From assembly GCA_900317555.1 (NCBI GenBank), contig ONHF01000002.1, forward strand, positions 62,001 to 126,000: 64,000 nt of DNA. Reading direction: 5' to 3'. A program made the position numbers and the translations under genes. Shown one piece after another: positions 45,350-54,390 of the stretch. How positions within the stretch are numbered: the stretch's first letter is position 1; each line of letters starts with the position of its first letter. This DNA is from an uncultured Lachnospiraceae bacterium. GTDB lineage: Bacteria > Bacillota > Clostridia > Lachnospirales > Lachnospiraceae. The notes under the pieces were generated by a model. That model was not told the origin of the DNA, ran no database searches, and saw only the letters and a program-made list of their open reading frames with translations.

Positions 45350-46261
45350 TTAACATAACTCGCAGGCCGCAAGCGCTGCTACCGCGCCGTCCGCGCCGGC
45401 TGTCGCGAGCTGTCTTACCTTCTTGGTACGGCAGTCGCCGGCCGCGAAAATGCCTTCCGCGCTTGTCTTTGTATCTTCCCCTGCCACGATATAGCCGGCA
45501 GAGTCCAGTTCCACGATATCCGCGAACGCCTGATTGGCGGGAATCTGGCCGATTGCAACAAAAAGTCCGGATACCGGTATTGTTCTCTTCTCCCCGGTCA
45601 GCTTGTCCGTTGTCTCTATCGAAGCAAGCTTCCCGTCTTCACCTTCCGAAAGTGCCGTAATTGTGCTGTTCAGCACGAGTTCGATGTTTTCCTTGCCTTC
45701 GATCTTCCGGATCTCGGCTTCAGCCGCGCGGAACTGATCTCTTCTGTGAATCAGGTAAACCTTATTGCAGAAACGGGAAAGGAATTCCGCGTCCTCGAGC
45801 GCCGTATTGCCGCCGCCGTTTACCGCGACATCCTTCTTTCTGTAGAAGGCGCCGTCGCATGTCGCGCAATATGAAACACCCTTGCCTACCAGTTCCTTTT
45901 CGTTCGGAAGACCGAGCACTCTTCTCGCAACACCGGTCGCAATGATCACCGCGCGGCAGCGGTATGTTTTTCCGGCTGTCCGGACCAGCTTTTCCTCCCC
46001 GTCCGCGGTAATTCCGAGTACCTCTTCGAATTCGACCTTTGCTCCGAGTTCCTGTACCTGCTCGTAAAGCCCGGTCGCGAAGTCAAAGCCGGAAATATGC
46101 TTGATGCCAGGATAATTCTCGACATCAAGCGTATTGATAATCTGGCCGCCGTAAGCGTTTCCTTCGAGTACCAGCGCTGTTTTGCCGGCTCTCTGCACAT
46201 AAATTGCGGCGGAGAGCCCTGCGGTTCCGGCGCCTGCGATAACAACATCATAATCTCTCAT
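45350..46261 (-). CDS. trxB: Thioredoxin reductase
   Basis: 303 residues. FAD-binding GAGTAGLSAA lies at 10-19, the redox pair Cys132-A-T-Cys135, the NADPH motif GGGNTALEDA near 149 and the C-terminal FAD contact GDCR. It reduces thioredoxin with NADPH. GGGAG precedes the ATG and a consensus promoter lies at 46331-46359. The 150-base gap to the MFS gene is GC-rich with small dyads only. Confidence 0.93.
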   Translation of the reverse strand: MRDYDVVIAGAGTAGLSAAIYVQRAGKTALVLEGNAYGGQIINTLDVENYPGIKHISGFDFATGLYEQVQELGAKVEFEEVLGITADGEEKLVRTAGKTYRCRAVIIATGVARRVLGLPNEKELVGKGVSYCATCDGAFYRKKDVAVNGGGNTALEDAEFLSRFCNKVYLIHRRDQFRAAEAEIRKIEGKENIELVLNSTITALSEGEDGKLASIETTDKLTGEKRTIPVSGLFVAIGQIPANQAFADIVELDSAGYIVAGEDTKTSAEGIFAAGDCRTKKVRQLATAGADGAVAALAACELC

Positions 46262-46330
46262 GACAGATCTCCCTTCAAAATTGAATTTATTTCTGATATA
46301 GATTCCTGCATCTCACTTTTTGATAATTAA

Positions 46331-46359
46331 ATTGTATGCAATTTATTTGGATCTGTCAA
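46331..46359 (-). promoter_or_regulatory. trxB promoter
   Basis: TTGACA and TACAAT with a 17-base spacer, 70 bases upstream of the trxB ATG. Confidence 0.85.
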
Positions 46360-46454
46360 ATGGAGATTGCGGCACTTTCAGAGGCGGTGGGGAAAGTGCG
46401 CGGATGCGTTTGCCGGGCGGCGCACCGCGGATGCGGTTTTCAGGCGGCGCGCCC

Positions 46455-46620
46455 TCGCTTTTCTTGCGAATCTGAAAATTTCTTTGTTTTGCAAGAAAGC
46501 TTTCTTTGCGACTCTGATTATCTGCGTTTTTGCAAGAAAATTTTCCTAATCCCCCGCGTTCGCTTCTTGCAAATTCCCGATTTCATTGATTTTGCAAGAA
46601 AGGCTTCTTGCAAGCACCGC
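46455..46620. repeat. Second intergenic stretch rich in TTGCAAGAAA motifs
   Basis: Alternating direct and inverted copies (TTTTGCAAGAAAG, TTTTTGCAAGAAAA, CTTCTTGCAAATT, TTTTGCAAGAAAGG, CTTCTTGCAAG) without a credible gene. They are related in wording to 12240-12450. The stretch lies between the trxB promoter and the ABC ATPase gene, beside the tandem repeat. Confidence 0.55.
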
Positions 46621-46698
46621 AGTCTGGCAAATTCAGCCGCAGTCTGCCAAATTCAGCCGCAGTCTGGCAAATTCAGCCGCAGTCTGCCAAATTCAGCC
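46619..46698. repeat. Four tandem copies of a 20-bp unit
   Basis: Unit GCAGTCTGGCAAATTCAGCC. Copies 1 and 3 read TGGCAAA, and copies 2 and 4 TGCCAAA; each pair is otherwise identical, so the array is also two perfect 40-bp copies. There are no spacers, so it is not CRISPR. It ends 27 bases past the stop of the ABC ATPase gene. Confidence 0.92.
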
Positions 46699-46725
46699 GC
46701 ACCCGGCGGGAATCTGCTGTACACG

Positions 46726-47514
46726 TCACCCAAGCGCCATTCTGTCACTAACTTCGGCGCCCGCCTCCTCAAACCTCGCGAGAAGATCCGCAACATGTAG
46801 TTTCTTCTTCTCCTCGCCGCTGACATCATAGATAATATGCCCGTTGCTCATCATAATCAGGCGATTGCCGTGCGCAATCGCGTCCCGCATGTTATGAGTG
46901 ACCATTAGCGTTGTCAGATGGTTGTCATTGACAATGCGGTCGGTGGCTGCAAGAACCTTGGCTGCGGTCTTCGGATCGAGCGCCGCGGTGTGCTCGTCCA
47001 GAAGGAGCACCTTCGGCTTCTTCATGGTTGCCATTAAAAGCGTCAGCGCCTGACGCTGGCCGCCCGAAAGAAGCCCGACCTTTGCTGTCAGACGGTCTTC
47101 GAGTCCCAGATCCAAGCTTTTCAAGAGCTCCATGTACTGCTGCCGCTCCTTGTTGGACACACCCCAGCGGAGCGTCCTCCTCTGTCCGCGTCTGGCAGCC
47201 AGAGCCATGTTCTCGTCGATCTGCATGTCGCCGGCCGTCCCGGTCATCGGGTCCTGAAAAACGCGACCCAGGAACGGTGCTCTTTTATACTCCGAAAGCC
47301 CTGAAACATCGGTTCCGTCTATGATGATCTGCCCGCTGTCGACCGGCCATACGCCCGCGATCGCGTTCATAATCGTCGATTTTCCGGCGCCGTTGCCGCC
47401 GATGACGGTCACGAAATCGCCGTCCTGCAGGGTCAGACTGACATTTTCCAGTGCTTTCTTTTCGTTGATGGTTCCGGGGTTGAATGTCTTGGAGATATTT
47501 CTGACTTCTAACAT
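46726..47514 (-). CDS. ABC transporter ATP-binding protein (TrpXYZ-type)
   Basis: 262 residues from an ATG that overlaps the permease stop by one base, with GGAGG 7 bases upstream; a GTG one codon earlier is possible. Walker A is GGNGAGKST near 39, the signature LLSGGQRQALTLL near 148, and Walker B VLLLDEHTAALD. It pairs with the permease and binding protein upstream to form an importer of the family that includes tryptophan/tyrosine TrpXYZ. Confidence 0.92.
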   Translation of the reverse strand: MLEVRNISKTFNPGTINEKKALENVSLTLQDGDFVTVIGGNGAGKSTIMNAIAGVWPVDSGQIIIDGTDVSGLSEYKRAPFLGRVFQDPMTGTAGDMQIDENMALAARRGQRRTLRWGVSNKERQQYMELLKSLDLGLEDRLTAKVGLLSGGQRQALTLLMATMKKPKVLLLDEHTAALDPKTAAKVLAATDRIVNDNHLTTLMVTHNMRDAIAHGNRLIMMSNGHIIYDVSGEEKKKLHVADLLARFEEAGAEVSDRMALG

Positions 47515-48482
47515 CACTTCTCCTCCTTCTTCGAAGCAAGTTTCGCGTTGCGTCTTGCCAGTCCGCGGAAAGAGCTGGTCCTGATCTGTTTGAGGTACGG
47601 TACCGCGAGGAAAATCGCGACCACGATCGCCGTAAGCAGTTTCATGTCATCGGCCGGGAACTTCAGCCAGAGGACAAAGACATAGACGAAATAATACACG
47701 ATCGCGCCGATGACCGTAAACGCGAGGCGCAAAACAAACCCGAGCCGCTTCCCCAGAATCGCCTCGGCGAGCACTTCGCCGATGATGACCGCGGCAAGAC
47801 CGATGACGATCGAGCCCTGCCCCATCTTGACGTCCGCAAAGCCCTGATACTCTGTCAGGATACCGCCCGAAAGTGCGATCAGACCGTTGCTGACCGAAAG
47901 CGCAATGACTTTCATCAGATTCGTGTTGATGCCCTGCGCGCGGGACATGTTCTGATTGATGCCGGTCGCGCGGATCGCGCTGCCGATCTCCGTGCCGAGG
48001 AACCAGTAAATAACGCCGACGATGACAACGTCAACAATCAGTGTCAGTGCAATTGTCTGGCCAAGATAGCGGATATTTGAAGTGAAATGAACCGTCACCT
48101 GCCCTGCGGGGACTGCCTGGTTGGCTTTTCCCATGATGTTCAGGTTGATCGAGTACAGAGAAATCTGCGTCAGAATTCCGGCAAGGATATCCGGAATACC
48201 GAGGACCGTGTGCAGAATTCCCGTGACAAGTCCCGCGAGAAGTCCGCATAAAAACGAGATAAGCAGCACGGCTTCGGGACTCCAGCCTGCAAGAATCAGC
48301 ATGACCGCGGTAGCGCCGCCGAGAGCGAAAGATCCGTCGCAGGTCATATCCGCGAAATTCAGAATACGGAATGTCAGATAAACGCCAAGTGCCATGATGC
48401 CCCAGATCAGGCCTTGCGCGAGACCGCCGGGCGCGGCGTTCCAGAGCGCCTGCGGGTTCAGGGATGCAAAATACGCTGCCAT
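47514..48482 (-). CDS. ABC transporter permease (TrpXYZ-type)
   Basis: 322 residues, eight to ten membrane spans, of the branched-chain-like permease superfamily (LFRILNFADMTCDGSFALGGA-type N-terminal motif near 40-60). AAGGAG precedes the ATG of MAAYFASL; the longer frame lacks a site. It lies 168 bases downstream of the binding-protein gene, across a partial terminator, and is coupled to the ATPase gene. Confidence 0.92.
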   Translation of the reverse strand: MAAYFASLNPQALWNAAPGGLAQGLIWGIMALGVYLTFRILNFADMTCDGSFALGGATAVMLILAGWSPEAVLLISFLCGLLAGLVTGILHTVLGIPDILAGILTQISLYSINLNIMGKANQAVPAGQVTVHFTSNIRYLGQTIALTLIVDVVIVGVIYWFLGTEIGSAIRATGINQNMSRAQGINTNLMKVIALSVSNGLIALSGGILTEYQGFADVKMGQGSIVIGLAAVIIGEVLAEAILGKRLGFVLRLAFTVIGAIVYYFVYVFVLWLKFPADDMKLLTAIVVAIFLAVPYLKQIRTSSFRGLARRNAKLASKKEEK

Positions 48483-48523
48483 GAAATTCTCCTTACTGTT
48501 CGTAATACCACTTCGCTGCTGAT

Positions 48524-48556
48524 AAGAAAAACAGCGCAGGCACCAGACCTGCGCTG
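48524..48556 (-). terminator. Intercistronic terminator between binding-protein and permease genes
   Basis: A perfect CAGCGCAGG/CCTGCGCTG stem, 7-base loop, then TTTTTCTT. No promoter is evident after it, so it probably lets only part of the transcripts continue and favours excess binding protein. Confidence 0.9.
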
Positions 48557-48650
48557 CCGTTACCATTATATGCTACTTCCTGCTGTTCGAACCATAAAAA
48601 CTTTGCGGCTTTCTGACCGGAATCCTGTCCCGGAATGTGTTCCGCCTGAA

Positions 48651-49697
48651 TTACTTTTCAATTGCGACATAGTCGGAAGGAATCGTGAATCCGATCGCGT
48701 CCGCATATTCCTTGTTGTACTTCTTGGTTGTGGTCTTCGCGTATCCGATAGGCATTGTCGAAACATCCGCGCCGTTTGCGAGAATATCGATTGCCTGCTC
48801 GCCTGCCGCCTTTCCGATATCGTAGTAGTCAATCGAAAGTGTGGCAAGGCCGCCGTTGGAGCACATGTTCTCCTCGCCGCAGATGATCGGCAGCTTCGCG
48901 GGTTCCGTGATGTTTTTAATGATCGTCATGTTCGATGCCGCCGTGTTGTCGGTCGGAATGTACATGACATCACACTCGGAAACCGCGGACTGTACAACGG
49001 ACTGCAGATCGTTGGAATCCGCAAACGTGTATTCCTGATAAGCGATCTTGTCGGCGTCCAGATACCCTTCGATTTTTTCCGCCTGGAACTTGGAGTTGGC
49101 TTCCGCGGAGCAGTACAGAATCGCGACCTTCTTTGCGTCCGGAACCAGTTCCTTGATCATCGCTTCCTGCTGGTCAAGCGGCGCGAGGTCGGATGTGCCG
49201 GAAACGTTCATGCCGGTTGTGCCGGAGAAATCTTTCAGATTCAGCGCTGTGCCGTAATCTGTAATGGATGTTCCGAGAATCGGGATATCGGTTGTCGCGG
49301 CAACCGCTGCCTGCAGTGCCGGCGTCGCGTTCGCGAGGATCAGATCGTACTGGTTCGAAACAAAGCCGTTGACAATCGTCGCGCATGTTGCGGAATCGCC
49401 CTGCGCATTCTGGTAGTCAATCGTCACATTGTCGCCGAACTTATCCTTGAGAGCATCCTCAAAGCCCTTTGTCGCCGCGTCAAGCGCATCGTGCTGGACG
49501 AGCTGGCAGATGCCGACCTTGTATGTTTTGCCGGAATTATCTGCTGCCTGTGTCGCTGCGGACGAAGGTGCCTCTGTCGCAGCCGCAGCTGCCTCCGCTT
49601 TCGTCGCTGCTGTATCCGCCGGCTTGCCGGAACTGCCGCATGCTGTCATGGCAAGCATTGCGCCGGCCAGTGCGAGTGCCATCATTTTCTTTTTCAT
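48651..49697 (-). CDS. ABC substrate-binding lipoprotein (ABC_sub_bind family)
   Basis: 348 residues. Lipoprotein signal with lipobox LAMTAC (Cys20), then a 35-residue Ala/Thr linker and the two-lobed PF04392-type binding domain (GICQLVQHDALDAATKGFEDAL to the end). In this family known ligands include tryptophan and tyrosine; the ligand here is not shown. GGGAGG precedes the ATG of MKKKMMAL. It is first in the importer operon, divergent from the dehydratase genes with 229 bases between. Confidence 0.92.
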   Translation of the reverse strand: MKKKMMALALAGAMLAMTACGSSGKPADTAATKAEAAAAATEAPSSAATQAADNSGKTYKVGICQLVQHDALDAATKGFEDALKDKFGDNVTIDYQNAQGDSATCATIVNGFVSNQYDLILANATPALQAAVAATTDIPILGTSITDYGTALNLKDFSGTTGMNVSGTSDLAPLDQQEAMIKELVPDAKKVAILYCSAEANSKFQAEKIEGYLDADKIAYQEYTFADSNDLQSVVQSAVSECDVMYIPTDNTAASNMTIIKNITEPAKLPIICGEENMCSNGGLATLSIDYYDIGKAAGEQAIDILANGADVSTMPIGYAKTTTKKYNKEYADAIGFTIPSDYVAIEK

Positions 49698-49926
49698 AAA
49701 CTGCTTCCTCCCTGCATCGGAAAACAGAAAAATCCGCCCCAAAACCGTCAAATCCGGGAATCTGTTGTTTGACTTCTCTGTCTTCTGTTTATACATTGTT
49801 CTATGACCGCCGGAATCCGGCCGTCGGAAGAACTGATTTATTACATTAAAGCGCAAACGCGTTGGCGTGTCAAATCTTTTCTATTCAAAATGTACACAAT
49901 ATGAACCGCTACAGGAGGCTCCGCTC

Positions 49927-51183
49927 ATGAGCGTAACCGAAATCTTCGGTAAAACAGTCATAAAAGCAAACAAAAACCACCCCGCACTCTCCCGCGGCAT
50001 TCTGCGGGCAGGCTGGGAGGCGGAGGATCTCGTATTCCGCTTTCATCCGCACAAAGAGTCTTTCCCCGCGGATCAGTATCTCGCGCGGCTGATGATGGAT
50101 ACGATGCTGGCGCCGCTTCGAACTCCCGACCAGTCCGTGATCTGCAGTATCTTCACGCCGTGCGAGCTTGTGCAGGAAGCACAGCTCCACCCTTACAACG
50201 TGGAAGCCTTTTCCAGCTACATCTCAGCCTCGTACGCCGAGAGCGCCTGCGTGCAGAAGGCCGAGGAAACCGGCATTTCCGATACGCTCTGCAGCTACCA
50301 TAAAACATTTCTGGGCGCCGCGGAAAACGGTCTGATGCCAAGGCCCCGCTGCATTGTATATACCAATGTAACGTGCGACGCGAATCTTCTGACCTTCTCC
50401 CGGCTCGCGCGCCTTTTTGATGTGCCGGAATTCTTCGTGCAGGTGCCTTCCGACCCTTCGGAAGACGCTGTCGCCTATGTGCGGGACGAACTACTCTCAT
50501 TGAAAAACTTTCTGCAGGACGTAACCGGCCGCAGCATTGATGACAACGCGTTAAAAGCCCGCGTCGAACGCTCGAAGAGAACGCTCTCTTCTTTTGAAGC
50601 CTACCAGAGTGCGCGGGCGGACCGCTATGTTCCGTCCGATCTTGTCACGCCACTTTACAGCGCGATGACTGCGAACATTCTGCTTGGCACGAAGGAAGAA
50701 GAGACCTATGTAAACCGCTGCCTTCTGGATCTGCAGAAGGCAGGCTCGAAGAAGGGAAAACATATCTACTGGATGCACACGCTCCCGTTCTGGTCATCCG
50801 CGGTCAAGAAATATTTCCTGTTCAATGAGAACGCGCAGATTGTCGGCGACGAGCTGTCACAGGTCTGCTCGTCGGATTTTGACGCTGAAGATCCCTACCG
50901 GGGTATGGCGCAGCGCCTTGTTTATAACGCGCTGAACGGTCCCGCGGACCGCAGAATTGAAGCCGGCATTCAACACGCGAAGCAGTGCGGTGCCGACGGC
51001 GTAATCTGGTTCAACCACTGGGGATGCAAGCACACGCTCGGCATGGCACAGCTCGCAAAGGCCGGCTTTGAAGACGCGGGACTTCCGACGCTCCTTTTAG
51101 ACGGCGACGGGTGCGACCGCGCGCACGGCGGCGAAGGCCAGACGCTGACGCGGATCGGCGCGTTCCTTGAAAATCTGGTCTGA
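49927..51183 (+). CDS. 2-hydroxyacyl-CoA dehydratase family protein, subunit 1
   Basis: 418 residues of the HgdB/FldBC-type fold (2-hydroxyglutaryl-CoA dehydratase D-component). Cysteines that can ligate the 4Fe-4S cluster include IFTPCELVQ near 80, NVTCDAN near 145 and WGCKHTLG near 362. Such enzymes dehydrate (R)-2-hydroxyacyl-CoA by a ketyl radical in amino-acid fermentation. AGGAGG lies 8 bases before the ATG. The activator follows in the next gene. The substrate is not determinable, and no CoA-transferase gene is adjacent. Its last 25 or so bases are repeated downstream. Confidence 0.85.
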   Translation: MSVTEIFGKTVIKANKNHPALSRGILRAGWEAEDLVFRFHPHKESFPADQYLARLMMDTMLAPLRTPDQSVICSIFTPCELVQEAQLHPYNVEAFSSYISASYAESACVQKAEETGISDTLCSYHKTFLGAAENGLMPRPRCIVYTNVTCDANLLTFSRLARLFDVPEFFVQVPSDPSEDAVAYVRDELLSLKNFLQDVTGRSIDDNALKARVERSKRTLSSFEAYQSARADRYVPSDLVTPLYSAMTANILLGTKEEETYVNRCLLDLQKAGSKKGKHIYWMHTLPFWSSAVKKYFLFNENAQIVGDELSQVCSSDFDAEDPYRGMAQRLVYNALNGPADRRIEAGIQHAKQCGADGVIWFNHWGCKHTLGMAQLAKAGFEDAGLPTLLLDGDGCDRAHGGEGQTLTRIGAFLENLV

Positions 51184-51310
51184 CACGGCCGGAGCGTCCC
51201 TTGCAAATCTGGTCTGACGTGGCCGGAGTGCCCCTTGCAAATCTGGTCTGACGCGGACGGCGGTCCCTTGAAAATCCGTTCCGGCCGGATCGGCGCATTC
51301 CTTGAGAACC
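51150..51310 (+). repeat. Tandem 33-34 bp repeat from the dehydratase 3' end
   Basis: Units beginning CTTGaAAATCTGGTCTGAC start at 51166, 51200, 51234, 51267 and 51301 (periods 34, 34, 33, 34). The first lies in the coding end and carries the TGA stop; later units repeat it with drift (CTTGCAAATC, CTTGAAAATC, CTTGAGAACC). The 163-base gap between the two dehydratase genes is almost wholly this array. Confidence 0.9.
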
Positions 51311-51346
51311 CGGTTCGATCCGGATCGAACTCCGAAAGGATATTTT

Positions 51347-53044
51347 ATGGCACATACTATTCATTACATCTGCAAATACACACCGCTCGAACTTTTCGCC
51401 GCAATGGGCGCCGAATGCGTCTATGCCAATCACATGCCGGACGGCTTCGGCATTTCCGAAGCCGTGATCGGCTCCAACATCTGCGGCTTCGGAAAATCTC
51501 TGATTGATCTCGTCAGCTCCGGCGGCGTGCATGAACTGATTATGACAAGCTGCTGCGACACGATCCGCAGCGTATACGACAACCTGCAAAAGAGCGGGAA
51601 GCCGGACTTCCTGTTCTATCTCGATATCCCGCATGCGGAGTCCGGTTGCACGAAAACGCAGCTTTCTTACCAGTTAAAACAACTGGTCCGCGCATATTCA
51701 GCGTACAGCGGGAATTGTTTTGACCGGAATAAATTTATGGAGGCGATGAAGCTCTCGCACGCGCAGCAGGTCCGGCCGAATTCTCCGTACATCAGTATTC
51801 TCGGCGGACGCGCCGGGATCGAGTTGCACAAAGAAGCTTTGAAAGAGATGCCGCTGCCCGTGCACAACGACACCTGCGTCGCCGGAAGAAGCGTCGGGGA
51901 GAGCCTGCCCGATCCGTCGCTGTCCTTTGACGGGCTGATGGACTGGTATGCCGGTGAACTGCTGTCGCAGCTGCCCTGCATGCGGATGATTGACCGAGAA
52001 GGTCGAAAGAGGCTCTACAATGACCCGAATCTGCGGGGTATCATATATCATACAATCCGGTTCTGTGATTTCTACAATTTCGAATACAGCGAAATTAAAA
52101 GCCACGTCGATGTGCCGATGCTGAAAATCGAAACCGATTACACAACCGGCTCTTCGGGGCAGCTTCTGACAAGGCTGCAGGCTTTTGCCGAGGAGATTCG
52201 CAGCGCCTATTCGGACACGCCGCAGATTTTCAAAGGAAACAGATCGGGAGGATCAGCAATGAACAAACAGAATTTCACCTATGTGGCAGGCATTGATTCG
52301 GGCTCCGCGAGCACGGATGTCGTGATTCTGGATAAGGATAGAAATTATGTCGCAGGTATCGTTCTGCCGACCGGCGCCGGTGCGGTCATCAGCGCGGAAA
52401 AAGCGCTCGAAGCGGCGCTGCAGGAGGCCGGCCTTTCGCGATCGGACATCGGCCGCGTCGTGACAACCGGATACGGCCGGACATCGATCGGGAATTCCGA
52501 CCGCAGTATCACAGAGATCACCTGCCACGCGCGAGGCGCGCATTTTCTCGATCCGTCTGTCCGCACGGTCATTGATATCGGCGGGCAGGACAGCAAGGTT
52601 ATAACACTGGACAGCACGGGAAAAGTTACGAATTTCGTAATGAATGACAAGTGCGCGGCCGGAACCGGCAGGTTCCTTGACATGATGGCGCGCACGATGG
52701 AAATGACGCTGGATGATATGAGCCTTCGCGGGCTGACTTATAAAGAAGACATTACGATCTCGAGCACCTGCACGGTGTTCGCGGAGTCGGAGGTTGTCTC
52801 TCTGATCGCGGAAAACAAAGACGTCGACGACATCGTCCACGGTCTGGACAAATCTGTCGCCGCAAAAACAGCAACGCTTGTAGCAAGGGCCGGCGGCAGC
52901 GGTCCGTTCATGATGACCGGCGGCGTCTCGAAGAACAAAGGGCTGGTCAAGGCTCTGTCCGAAAAGCTCGGACAGAAGCTGATCATCTCGGACAAGGCGC
53001 AGCTTTGCGGCGCGCTCGGCGCGGCGCTGTACGCGCTGGACTAA
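51347..53044 (+). CDS. 2-hydroxyacyl-CoA dehydratase subunit fused to its activator ATPase
   Basis: 565 residues. Residues 1-304 are a dehydratase D-component domain (YTPLELFAAMGAEC near 12, SNICGFGKS and SCCDTIRSVYD). Residues 305-565 are the BadF/HgdC-type activator: ASKHA ATPase motifs GIDSGSASTD and DIGGQDSK, and the two dimer-bridging cluster cysteines in NDKCAAGTG and SSTCTVF. The activator injects an electron into the dehydratase at the cost of ATP. Normally these are separate proteins. An internal GGGAGGATCAGCA-ATG at 52246-52261 begins exactly at the activator's usual N-terminus, in frame, so free activator may also be made. AAAGGA precedes the first ATG. Confidence 0.88.
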   Translation: MAHTIHYICKYTPLELFAAMGAECVYANHMPDGFGISEAVIGSNICGFGKSLIDLVSSGGVHELIMTSCCDTIRSVYDNLQKSGKPDFLFYLDIPHAESGCTKTQLSYQLKQLVRAYSAYSGNCFDRNKFMEAMKLSHAQQVRPNSPYISILGGRAGIELHKEALKEMPLPVHNDTCVAGRSVGESLPDPSLSFDGLMDWYAGELLSQLPCMRMIDREGRKRLYNDPNLRGIIYHTIRFCDFYNFEYSEIKSHVDVPMLKIETDYTTGSSGQLLTRLQAFAEEIRSAYSDTPQIFKGNRSGGSAMNKQNFTYVAGIDSGSASTDVVILDKDRNYVAGIVLPTGAGAVISAEKALEAALQEAGLSRSDIGRVVTTGYGRTSIGNSDRSITEITCHARGAHFLDPSVRTVIDIGGQDSKVITLDSTGKVTNFVMNDKCAAGTGRFLDMMARTMEMTLDDMSLRGLTYKEDITISSTCTVFAESEVVSLIAENKDVDDIVHGLDKSVAAKTATLVARAGGSGPFMMTGGVSKNKGLVKALSEKLGQKLIISDKAQLCGALGAALYALD

Positions 53045-53179
53045 AGCGGCGGCTGCGCAGCTGCCTGCTGCCGCGGGCGGCAGGAGCACTGGTACGGCAG
53101 CCCGCGTGGCGGCTTCGATTGAGCGGCGGCTGCGGGAGCCTGTGCCGGCGGTGCGCGATGTGCAGCACAGCCGTGACAC

Positions 53180-54382
53180 TTACTGCGGCGGCGCGCCGCG
53201 ATGAATCGCGCCGCCGCCGAACTTTCTGCGGATTTCGTCTACGGCGGCATCCGCTTTCTTCTCTTTCTCTCTTTGATCATCTCCGAAAAGACTCAGCTGC
53301 ACGGCCTGCTCTTTTGTAACATCAGTCAGCGATATGCCGATCAGGCGAAGCGGTGTCCTGCCGTCCCAGAGCTCGTCGAACAGCGCAACTGCCGCTCCGG
53401 TGATCTCGGCGGTAATATCGCTCGCCTGCGAAAGCTTTTTCTGATGAGACCTGTTGGTCCGGTTGGAAAAAGAGCCCGAACGGATCTTTACGCCAACGCA
53501 CTGCGTGCGGAACCCGTCCCTGCGCATCCTTGAAGCCGCGGTGTCCGCAAGCTCCCGCAAAATCGCGTGCAGCTTTTCCCTGTCCGCAAGGTCCTCCTCG
53601 GTTGTTGTGGAAGCGCTGTATCCCTTCGCTTCTTCCGGATGATCCAGTACCTTTGAAGGATCAATTCCGTTTGCGAAATCGTGGTAGAGCTGCGCTGTTT
53701 TGACGCCAAGAAGGGAGGAAAGAGAGGCCATATCGCAGGCCGCGAGATCGCCGATCGTATAAATGCCCGCTTTCCGCAGCCTGTCTGCCGAATGTCCGCC
53801 GACCAGAAACAGCTTCCCCACCGGCATCGGCCAGAGCTTGCGCGGGATCTCGTCTTCAAAGAGCGTATGCGTTTTGTCGGGCTTTTCCATGTCGCTCGCC
53901 ATCTTGGCAAGCAGCTTATTGTGCGCGATACCGACATTGACCGTAAACCCAAGCTCGGTCCGGACGCGCTCCCGGATCGCTGCTGCCGCGCGCAGCGGGT
54001 CCGGCCAGAGCTTCCCCATGCCGGTCATGTCAAGATAACATTCATCGATCGAGGCCTGCTCGAGCACCGGCGTAAAATCTCTGCAGACCGCGATAAAGCG
54101 CCGCGAGCACTCTTTATACCATGCCCTGTCCGGCGGCGCGACAACAAGTTCCGGGCATTTCTGCATCGCCATCGAAGACGCCTCTCCGGTATGGATGCCG
54201 AGTTTCGCGGCAGGAATCGACTTTGCGGCGACGATGCTCGTACGGAGCCCCGGATCTCCGCTGATAATCGCGGGGACATTCCGCAGATCACTCTTCCCTT
54301 CCCGCAGACGCTTTACCGACGTCCACGAAAGAAACGCGCTGTTTACATCCACATGGAAAATCAGCCGCCGTTCCTCTTCCAT
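53180..54382 (-). CDS. dinB: DNA polymerase IV (Y family)
   Basis: Translesion polymerase, 400 residues from the ATG giving MEEERRLIFHVDVN, which has GAGG 6 bases upstream. Catalytic acidic residues lie in FHVDVNSAF and SIDECYLD. The C-terminal little-finger domain is followed by a beta-clamp motif QLSLFG near 372. It is 8 bases downstream of the threonine aldolase gene. The 135 bases before it on the plus side are very GC-rich, with a GCGGCGGCTGCG direct repeat, and hold no gene. No LexA box was noticed. Confidence 0.94.
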   Translation of the reverse strand: MEEERRLIFHVDVNSAFLSWTSVKRLREGKSDLRNVPAIISGDPGLRTSIVAAKSIPAAKLGIHTGEASSMAMQKCPELVVAPPDRAWYKECSRRFIAVCRDFTPVLEQASIDECYLDMTGMGKLWPDPLRAAAAIRERVRTELGFTVNVGIAHNKLLAKMASDMEKPDKTHTLFEDEIPRKLWPMPVGKLFLVGGHSADRLRKAGIYTIGDLAACDMASLSSLLGVKTAQLYHDFANGIDPSKVLDHPEEAKGYSASTTTEEDLADREKLHAILRELADTAASRMRRDGFRTQCVGVKIRSGSFSNRTNRSHQKKLSQASDITAEITGAAVALFDELWDGRTPLRLIGISLTDVTKEQAVQLSLFGDDQREKEKKADAAVDEIRRKFGGGAIHRGAPPQ

Positions 54383-54390
54383 CACACGCC

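Noticed and set aside
46619..46698. CRISPR array
   Set aside because: The 20-bp units abut with no spacers, and no cas genes are present.
48414..49772. Plus-strand open frame of 452 codons opposite the binding-protein gene
   Set aside because: Antisense shadow of a lipoprotein gene with a clear lipobox and binding site.
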